DNA of 10,929 nucleotides from Peptococcaceae bacterium UBA4997 (GTDB taxonomy: Bacteria; Bacillota; Dehalobacteriia; UBA4068; UBA4997). The position numbers and the translations under genes are program-made. Positions 5,882 to 10,929 of the stretch are shown piece after piece. Location: contig DGYV01000006.1 in the NCBI GenBank assembly GCA_002398485.1, positions 6,832-17,760 on the forward strand, in the 5' to 3' direction. Position 1 is the stretch's first letter. The number at the start of each line of letters is the position of its first letter. Under the pieces are notes generated by a model. That model did not search any database. It was not told the origin of the DNA and saw only the letters and a program-made list of their open reading frames with translations.

Positions 5882-7048
5882 TTATTCTTCTACCCCCATA
5901 GCAATTTCTTTTATCGCTTGAATGGCATAATCTATTTCATCTTCCGTATTAGCAGAACCAAAACTGAAACGCACGGCACCTGTTTCCGCAGTACCCATCA
6001 AGCGATGCGCTAAAGGTGCGCAATGAAAGCCGCCCCGCACCCCGATATGATATTGCTGATCCACCAAAAAAGCAAATTCACCGCTGGAAAACCCTGCTAT
6101 ATTTACTGCCACCACAGGCGTACGTAATTCCCCCACAGGCGGCCCATAGAAAACCACGCCTTTTATTTGGCTTATGCCTTGCAAAAACCGTTGGGTCAAC
6201 TTTTGCAAGTGGGCGGAAATATTAGCCAAGCCCTGTTCCTTGAGCCAGCTTACACCGGCGCTCATGCCTGCTATACCGGGCACATTCAGGCTGCCGCTTT
6301 CCAAAAGATCGGGAAAAAGATTCGGCTGCTGCCAATCGTGGCTTTTACTGCCTGTACCGCCCTGCTTAAGGGGTTTTATTTCATTTACTCTTTCCCCCAC
6401 ATAAAGGCCGCCGCTGCCCAAAGGTCCATAAAGCCCTTTATGCCCGGGAAAAGCCAAAAGATCTATTTGCATATCCTGAATATTTATGGGCAAAAAACCT
6501 GCGCTTTGTGCCGCATCCACTAAAAACAGCAGCCCATGCCTGTGGGCAATTTTACCTATTTCCCGAATAGGCAAAATAGTACCTGTAACATTGGAAGCAT
6601 GAACACAGGCCAGCATTTTGGTATTAGGTTTTAGCATGATTTCGATTTTGCTTATATCTATATTGCCTTTTTCATCCACAGGTACCATTTCCGCTTCAAT
6701 AAAACCTGCTTTATGCATACTCATCAAAGGACGCCACATAGCATTATGCTCTAACGGCGAATAAAGTACATGATCGCCTTTTTTAAGGCAGCCTTTTAAG
6801 GCAATGTTAAGACCTTCCGTGCAATTATTGGTAAAAATAAGACGGCTTGGTTCACTGCCCCCAAAAAATCCAGTAAGGTTTTCTCTAGCTTCATGCACGG
6901 TGCGAGCTGCCTCCAGCGCCATGGGAAAAGCCCCCCTGCCCGGGTTTGCACCCGCTTTTGTAAGCATATGCACCATTTTATCCACTACCACCTTTGGCTT
7001 AGGAAAACTGGTAGCAGCATTATCCATATAAACAAATTTTTCACTCAT
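5882..7048 (-). CDS. Cysteine desulfurase family protein (SufS/CsdA-like, EF2568 type)
   Basis: This 388-residue class V PLP enzyme would take sulfur from cysteine as an enzyme-bound persulfide, releasing alanine. MDNAATSFPKP (8-18) and LEHNAMWRP (99-107) are typical of the EF2568 branch. VDAAQS (177-182) carries the Asp for the pyridine nitrogen, PGHKGLYGP (201-209) has the Schiff-base Lys204, and RGGFHCAPLAH (338-348) has the catalytic Cys343. The partner acceptor is unknown: no sufU, iscU or thiI is adjacent. Selenocysteine lyase activity is possible, as in relatives. The start is ATG 7048, 7 nt after GGAGGT (7061-7056); GTG 7051 would leave 4 nt. It lies 51 bp after parB and 1 bp before the HAD gene, so the three may share a transcript. 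A sulfur source for LarE is imaginable but not shown. Confidence 0.88.
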   Translation of the reverse strand: MSEKFVYMDNAATSFPKPKVVVDKMVHMLTKAGANPGRGAFPMALEAARTVHEARENLTGFFGGSEPSRLIFTNNCTEGLNIALKGCLKKGDHVLYSPLEHNAMWRPLMSMHKAGFIEAEMVPVDEKGNIDISKIEIMLKPNTKMLACVHASNVTGTILPIREIGKIAHRHGLLFLVDAAQSAGFLPINIQDMQIDLLAFPGHKGLYGPLGSGGLYVGERVNEIKPLKQGGTGSKSHDWQQPNLFPDLLESGSLNVPGIAGMSAGVSWLKEQGLANISAHLQKLTQRFLQGISQIKGVVFYGPPVGELRTPVVAVNIAGFSSGEFAFLVDQQYHIGVRGGFHCAPLAHRLMGTAETGAVRFSFGSANTEDEIDYAIQAIKEIAMGVEE

Positions 7049-7099
7049 CACTTTTACCTCCGCTTGTAAATCATAAATCTTTTATACTAAGATTTTATA

Positions 7100-8014
7100 T
7101 TAAAAATCTACATCGGGCAGCAATATGTCGATAAGCCTCTGCAAATCATCATTATTATAGTATTCGATATTGATTTTGCCGGTATTGCTCGTTTGCGGTA
7201 AAATTTGTACTTTTGTGCCCAACTTTTGGCGCAGATGTGCTTCTGCTTTAAGTAAAATTTCGGGTTGTAACACATACTCCTCAGTTTCTTTTTTAATTTT
7301 TTCACGCTTTAACTTGGGTTTGTTTTCAGGCTGCCCGTAAATAAGGGCAGGGTTTTTTGCCAGCCTTTCACACTGCCTTACGGAAAGGTTTTCCGCCAGG
7401 ATCCGCCTAAGCAGAGCTTCCCTGTCCCTCAATTTGTTAATTTGTAAAAGCACGCGTCCATGTCCCGCGCTGATTTCACCTTTTTTCAAGTGTTCCAATG
7501 CTTCTTCCGGCAAATTCAAAAGACGCAAAGTATTGGTTATATAAACCCTGCTTTTACCAACTTTTTCCGCCAATTCAGCATGGCTGTATGAACAAGTATC
7601 CATCAACTCTTTATAACAAAGGGCTTCTTCAATGGCATTTAAGTCCTGCCGCTGAATATTTTCAATAAGCGCTACCTCCAATGTAGTATTGTCATCAAAT
7701 AGCCTTACCACACAGGGTATTTGTTTTAAACCTGCTATGTTTGCTGCCCGATAACGCCTTTCTCCCGCAATTATTTGGTAAGTGCCTCCCTCCTGAGGAC
7801 GCACCAAAAGAGGCTGCAAAATGCCCCGTTCCCTTACAGAATTCACCAATTCCTGTAAAAACTCCTGTGGGAAATCCTTACGGGGCTGGTTCGGGTTAGG
7901 CTCAACCTTTTCTATAGGCAAAAGCAGCACTTTTTCACTGCTTATTTCTTCTTCCAACTGCGGATTATCAATCAATAATGCACCCAAACCTTTGCCCAGT
8001 CCTTTTTTTGCCAT
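7100..8014 (-). CDS. parB: Chromosome partitioning protein ParB (Spo0J)
   Basis: This 304-residue protein is the CTP-dependent DNA clamp that loads at parS, spreads, and recruits SMC and ParA for origin segregation. The N-terminus AKKGLGKGLGALL (2-14) is the ParA-binding and activating peptide. The ParB/Srx-like CTPase domain spans about 30-125, with QPRKDF (43-48), GERRYRA (84-90) and ENIQRQDLN (118-126). The helix-turn-helix that reads parS is at about 143-166 (SHAELAEKVGKSRVYITNTL). A Lys-rich linker (about 228-245) leads to the C-terminal dimer domain ending LIDILLPDVDF. ATG 8014 follows AGGAGG (8027-8022) by 7 nt. Unusually, 239 bp separate it from parA, and this gap holds a good promoter, so parB may be expressed partly on its own. 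Confidence 0.97.
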   Translation of the reverse strand: MAKKGLGKGLGALLIDNPQLEEEISSEKVLLLPIEKVEPNPNQPRKDFPQEFLQELVNSVRERGILQPLLVRPQEGGTYQIIAGERRYRAANIAGLKQIPCVVRLFDDNTTLEVALIENIQRQDLNAIEEALCYKELMDTCSYSHAELAEKVGKSRVYITNTLRLLNLPEEALEHLKKGEISAGHGRVLLQINKLRDREALLRRILAENLSVRQCERLAKNPALIYGQPENKPKLKREKIKKETEEYVLQPEILLKAEAHLRQKLGTKVQILPQTSNTGKINIEYYNNDDLQRLIDILLPDVDF

Positions 8015-8040
8015 AATGATACCTCCTGCTTTTTAGTTTA

Positions 8041-8079
8041 GCCTTAGTTTTGAAAACATGATACCGCCAAAACCAAGGC
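8041..8079 (-). promoter_or_regulatory. Hairpin in the parB leader, 13 nt before the ribosome binding site
   Basis: On the parB mRNA, GCCUUGGUUUUG (8079-8068) pairs with CAAAACUAAGGC (8052-8041): 12 bp including one G-U pair, with a 15-nt loop. No U-tract follows, so it is not an intrinsic terminator on this strand. The loop contains GGUAUCAU, which recurs exactly in the parB ribosome-binding region (8023-8016). The pair is a perfect wobble only in the parB direction; on the other strand it has an A-C mismatch. A regulatory role is inferred. Confidence 0.45.
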
Positions 8080-8194
8080 AGTTTTTTAACTAAAATTGTT
8101 ATGTTTATTAGCATAAGCTAACTTTACTGCATATAGTATTATTTGTAGTTTCATATTTGATATAACTAACAATATATTGATAGCTTTTTAAATA

Positions 8195-8223
8195 ATTATA
8201 TAATAATGAAGAAACTATTTCAA
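8195..8223 (-). promoter_or_regulatory. Sigma-A-type promoter for parB inside the parA-parB gap
   Basis: On the minus strand, TTGAAA (8223-8218) and a perfect TATAAT (8200-8195) are 17 bp apart. Transcription would start near 8188, giving a leader of about 174 nt before parB. The leader contains a small stem TTAGC/GCTAA (8108-8121) and the larger hairpin at 8041-8079. Confidence 0.7.
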
Positions 8224-8253
8224 AAGTCTTATTTAATTTGCTTTCAAGCATTT

Positions 8254-9024
8254 TTATTTACCGCTGTTCCTGGCCAATACTTCCTCGGCCAAAGCTGCAT
8301 ACATTTCCGCACCTTTGCTTTTAGGGTCATAGTAGCTAATAGGCTTACCATGGCTAGGTGCTTCCGAAAGCCTTACATTGCGAGGAATGATGGATGTATA
8401 AACCTTAGGTCCAAAAAATTCTTTCACCTCATCCACCACCTGTACGGAAAGATTGGTACGGCTATCGAACATTGTTAAAATAACACCCTCCAACTGCAAG
8501 CTTGTATTCAAGTGCTTGCGTACCAAATCATAGGTATTTAGCAGTTGTTCCAAACCTTCTAAAGCATAATATTCGCATTGAACTGGAATCATTATGCTGT
8601 CGGCCGCAGTCAAGGCATTTACCGTAAGCAAGCCTAAGGAAGGCGGACAATCAATAATTGTATAATCATAGCATTGACGCAGGTGCTGAATGGCTTTTTT
8701 CAATTTACTTTCCCTGGCAATAGCCGGAACAAGCTCTATTTCCGCACCCGCCAAGCTTATAGTAGCGGGCAGTACGGCAAGACTGCCGAATTTTGTAGCC
8801 AATACCAAGGTTTCCGCCGTCATATTGTTGATAAGCACATCATAAATGCTGTATTTGAGCTTACGTCTATCTATACCCAATCCGCTGGTAGCGTTAGCCT
8901 GCGGATCCATATCGATAACGAGAACCTTTTTGCCTAAATTGGTCAAACCGTCCGCAAGGTTTATCACGGAGGTAGTTTTGGCCACACCGCCTTTTTGATT
9001 GATAACCGCTATTACTTTGCCCAC
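8254..9024 (-). CDS. parA: Chromosome partitioning ATPase ParA (Soj)
   Basis: This 256-residue deviant-Walker ATPase dimerises on ATP, binds nucleoid DNA and is stimulated by the ParB N-terminus; Soj homologues also control DnaA. The deviant Walker A KGGVAKTT is at residues 11-18, with signature Lys11 and Lys16 (Ala replaces the common Gly between Val and Lys). DMDPQANAT (38-46) and Walker B-type IIDCPPS (123-129) follow. SRTNLSVQVV (188-197) and PRNVRLSEAPSHG (214-226) are conserved in chromosomal Soj, including the DNA-binding Arg region. The start is GTG (9024-9022), with AGGAGG (9037-9032) 7 nt upstream; MGKVIAVINQKGG is the normal family N-terminus. It follows rsmG by 82 bp, probably on the mnmG-rsmG-parA transcript. 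Confidence 0.97.
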   Translation of the reverse strand: MGKVIAVINQKGGVAKTTSVINLADGLTNLGKKVLVIDMDPQANATSGLGIDRRKLKYSIYDVLINNMTAETLVLATKFGSLAVLPATISLAGAEIELVPAIARESKLKKAIQHLRQCYDYTIIDCPPSLGLLTVNALTAADSIMIPVQCEYYALEGLEQLLNTYDLVRKHLNTSLQLEGVILTMFDSRTNLSVQVVDEVKEFFGPKVYTSIIPRNVRLSEAPSHGKPISYYDPKSKGAEMYAALAEEVLARNSGK

Positions 9025-9058
9025 AATAATGCCTCCTAATAAAATCCGCTGTTTTTCG

Positions 9059-9090
9059 AGGTTTTAAGATAAAATTTTTTCTTAAAGCCT
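9059..9090. repeat. Imperfect inverted repeat in the rsmG-parA gap
   Basis: AGGTTTTAAGA (9059-9069) and TCTTAAAGCCT (9080-9090) are complementary except for one position (U-G on plus-strand RNA, C-A mismatch on the gene strand), with a 10-nt AT loop. No U-tract follows on the coding strand, so it is not a convincing terminator. It may be an mRNA processing or stability element. Confidence 0.3.
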
Positions 9091-9106
9091 TTTAGCTATT
9101 TTAAGC

Positions 9107-9850
9107 TTACAAAGGCTTGGATGCAGGTATACCCACCCTGCGCGGGTAACTTTTGGGAGTAGTTTTGCTTTTTTCCACCATTATAATACTGCGGTTTTCT
9201 CCACCCGAAAGTTCATAATCAAAATGTTTGGCAATACCACCGCCTAAAACAGTAATGGCCTTTTTTGCCAAAAATAGTTCCTCCTCCGTGCGGCGGCCTT
9301 TCATAGCCAACATTTTACCGCCTTTTTTCAATAAAGGCAGTAAATATTCGCAAAGCACAGGCAGTACCGCCACTGCCCTGGCCATAGCAGCATCAAACTT
9401 TTCTCTATAAATGGGGTCTTGTCCTGCTTCTTCTGCTCTGGCACAAACTATACTTACATTTTTCAATTTCAAAAAAGCTGTTACTTCCTGCAAATAGCTT
9501 ACCCGTTTTTGCATAGATTCCACTAAAACCAGCTGTGTTTCAGGCAAAGCAATAGCCAAAGGGATACCGGGCAAACCTGCACCTGTACCCACATCCGCTA
9601 TATTTTGAACATTTCCCAGGCAGCTTAACAACCTAAGGCTGTCTGCTATATGTTTTTCTGCTACCTGTTCAGGTTCAGTAATGGCGGTAAGGTTCATTTT
9701 ATTATTTGCTTCTATTAAAAAAGCATAGAAATCTGACATTTGTGCTTGTTGTTTGGCAGCAAGTGTTACATCAATTGCCATCAGGCTTTGCTCCAACGCC
9801 TGCGTAAAAGATTTTTTATCAATAATCACTGCTTGTTTCACGTGAAACAT
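9107..9850 (-). CDS. rsmG: 16S rRNA (guanine-N7) methyltransferase RsmG (GidB)
   Basis: This 247-residue SAM-dependent enzyme makes the m7G at position 527 (E. coli numbering) of 16S rRNA. The SAM-binding motif I ADVGTGAGLPGIPLA is at 85-99, with acidic VES (110-112) at the end of the next strand. MNLTAI (52-57), RAVAVLP (158-164) and LAMKG (181-185) are conserved. The C-terminus ends YPRRVGIPASKPL, the usual family ending. ATG 9850 begins MFHVKQ because parS overlaps the start codon, as in other Firmicute rsmG genes. The ribosome binding site AGGAG is only 3 nt from this ATG and overlaps the mnmG end; GTG at codon 4 (9841) would be 12 nt away and is a possible alternative. It lies 8 bp after mnmG. 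Confidence 0.95.
   Translation of the reverse strand: MFHVKQAVIIDKKSFTQALEQSLMAIDVTLAAKQQAQMSDFYAFLIEANNKMNLTAITEPEQVAEKHIADSLRLLSCLGNVQNIADVGTGAGLPGIPLAIALPETQLVLVESMQKRVSYLQEVTAFLKLKNVSIVCARAEEAGQDPIYREKFDAAMARAVAVLPVLCEYLLPLLKKGGKMLAMKGRRTEEELFLAKKAITVLGGGIAKHFDYELSGGENRSIIMVEKSKTTPKSYPRRVGIPASKPL
9834..9849. promoter_or_regulatory. parS: parS centromere site, perfect
   Basis: TGTTTCACGTGAAACA is the exact 16-bp palindromic parS consensus bound by ParB/Spo0J. It sits across the first codons of rsmG and encodes its MFHVKQ start. It is the only perfect copy I can see in the window. It supports an origin-proximal location and the functional identity of the neighbouring parA and parB. Confidence 0.97.
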
Positions 9851-9858
9851 ACACTCCT

Positions 9859-10929
9859 TTATTTCCTGCTCTTTTGTTGGGCAAGATAAACCAAAAGCAC
9901 TGAAATATCCGCAGGCGAAACTCCGGTGATACGGCTTGCCTGTCCAATAGACAAGGGCTGCACCTGGGCAAGCTTCTGGCGCGACTCGTTGCTTAAGCCG
10001 CTTATGCTCAAATAATCTATTGTTGGCGAGAGCTTCTTCTTTTCCAGCTTATCGAAGCGGTCCACCTGCTCCTGTTGTTTTTTGATGTAGCCATCATATT
10101 TAGCGGTAATGCCTATTTGCTCTTTTTCATCTGCCGAAAGTGCTTCGGCACCAACAAGGCCTGTTATATCCTCATAGCTTATTTCAGGCCTTAGCAATAG
10201 TTCCCACGCAGAAACACCACGCTCAAGCGGGCTGGAATTTCTTAAGGCAAGCAAGGCTTCGGTTTTGGGATCATTATATTTAATTTTGGCTTTATGCAAA
10301 CGGTTTATTTCAGCCTCTATTTTTTCCTCTTTATCTTCCAAAACAGCCATGCGCTCATCATCTACCAGGCCTACCGCATAGCCCAAACGGGTAAGACGCC
10401 TGTCTGCATTATCATTACGCAATAAAAGCCGATATTCGGCAAGCGAGGTAAACATACGATAAGGCTCTTGTACACCCTTGGTTACTAAATCATCTATCAA
10501 AACACCTATATAGGCCTGAGAACGGGAAAGAATAAAGGGCTGGGCACCTTTCAATTTAAGGGCTGCATTGGCTCCTGCCATAAGGCCTTGCGCCGCTGCT
10601 TCTTCATAACCGGAAGAACCGTTGATTTGCCCTGCTGTATAAAGCCCCTCAATTTTTTTGGTTTCCAAAGTAGGCTTTAACTGGGTAGGAAGTACACAAT
10701 CATATTCTATAGCATAAGCAGGGCGAATGATCCTTACATTCTCCAGCCCAGGAATAGTTTGCATAAATTCAATCTGAACATCCTCCGGCAGGCTGGTGGA
10801 CATACCCTGTACATAATATTCAAAACTGTTTAGGCCCTCGGGCTCCAAAAAAAGCTGGTGAGAATCTCTGTTTGGGAAACGGCGTAGCTTATCCTCAACC
10901 GAAGGGCAGTAACGGGGGCCAATACCCTC
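9859..10929 (-). CDS. mnmG: tRNA uridine-5-carboxymethylaminomethyl modification enzyme MnmG (GidA), C-terminal part
   Basis: The reading frame is open from the right edge and ends at TAA 9861-9859: 356 residues, the C-terminal part of a protein usually near 625. MnmG, with MnmE, installs the cmnm5 group on wobble U34 of certain tRNAs using FAD, NADH and a folate. The visible part begins in the [13 protein letters not shown] region (residues 2-14 of the visible part), followed by [16 protein letters not shown] (27-42) and [18 protein letters not shown], which are FAD-domain motifs. [20 protein letters not shown] lies at the insertion and MnmE-interaction region. The C-terminal helical domain ends with [13 protein letters not shown]. 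The N-terminal FAD-binding part lies beyond the window. It is upstream of rsmG by 8 bp and heads the mnmG-rsmG-parA-parB set. Confidence 0.96.
   Translation of the reverse strand, partial: EGIGPRYCPSVEDKLRRFPNRDSHQLFLEPEGLNSFEYYVQGMSTSLPEDVQIEFMQTIPGLENVRIIRPAYAIEYDCVLPTQLKPTLETKKIEGLYTAGQINGSSGYEEAAAQGLMAGANAALKLKGAQPFILSRSQAYIGVLIDDLVTKGVQEPYRMFTSLAEYRLLLRNDNADRRLTRLGYAVGLVDDERMAVLEDKEEKIEAEINRLHKAKIKYNDPKTEALLALRNSSPLERGVSAWELLLRPEISYEDITGLVGAEALSADEKEQIGITAKYDGYIKKQQEQVDRFDKLEKKKLSPTIDYLSISGLSNESRQKLAQVQPLSIGQASRITGVSPADISVLLVYLAQQKSRK

Noticed and set aside
8041-8091. Plus-strand intrinsic terminator (stem followed by TTTTTT)
   Set aside because: On the plus strand the stem has an A-C mismatch and a 15-nt loop, and no plus-strand gene ends nearby.
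8206-8478. Plus-strand open frame beginning in the parA-parB gap
   Set aside because: Most of it is antisense to parA, it has no ribosome binding site, and its start overlaps the minus-strand parB promoter.
1-10929. CRISPR arrays, tRNA or rRNA genes, insertion sequences, prophage or toxin-antitoxin genes
   Set aside because: Looked for on both strands; no repeat-spacer pattern, cloverleaf, transposase or phage-like gene was found.

Overview
The window is about 10.9 kb of moderately AT-rich bacterial DNA. It looks like the origin-proximal chromosome of a Gram-positive-type anaerobe (Bacillota, clostridial or Negativicutes-like). The reasons are the gene order mnmG-rsmG-parA-parB on one strand, a perfect 16-bp parS site, strong AGGAGG ribosome binding sites, FabK as an enoyl-ACP reductase and nickel-pincer cofactor (lar) genes. 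I cannot name a genus. There is no IS element, phage gene, CRISPR array, tRNA or rRNA.

Layout from left to right. (1) 1-1123, minus strand: the 5' part of larC (cut by the left edge) preceded by larE, a two-gene lar transcript with a clear sigma-A-type promoter and a perfect 9-1-9 palindrome over its -10. (2) 1124-1406: a 283-bp divergent control region. The rightward promoter has a TATAAT box and an 88-nt leader that can fold in two exclusive ways, one hiding the Shine-Dalgarno. (3) 1407-5035, plus strand: a class V alanine-glyoxylate/serine-pyruvate-type aminotransferase followed by a terminator, then serS and fabK, ending in a strong 17-bp hairpin terminator. (4) 5242-7048, minus strand: a HAD phosphatase 1 bp downstream of a SufS/EF2568-type cysteine desulfurase. 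(5) 7100-10929, minus strand: parB, parA, rsmG and the C-terminal 356 residues of mnmG (cut by the right edge), with parS overlapping the rsmG start codon.

Most genes are housekeeping: tRNA wobble modification (mnmG), 16S rRNA methylation (rsmG), chromosome segregation (parA, parB, parS), serine tRNA charging (serS) and fatty-acid elongation (fabK). The accessory interest lies in the lar genes and in the untranslated regions. No wholly new multi-gene system is visible. The best candidates for something undescribed are the switch-like leader of the aminotransferase gene, the larE operator with its Shine-Dalgarno hairpin, the cysteine-rich LarE, and the separately promoted, long-leader parB.
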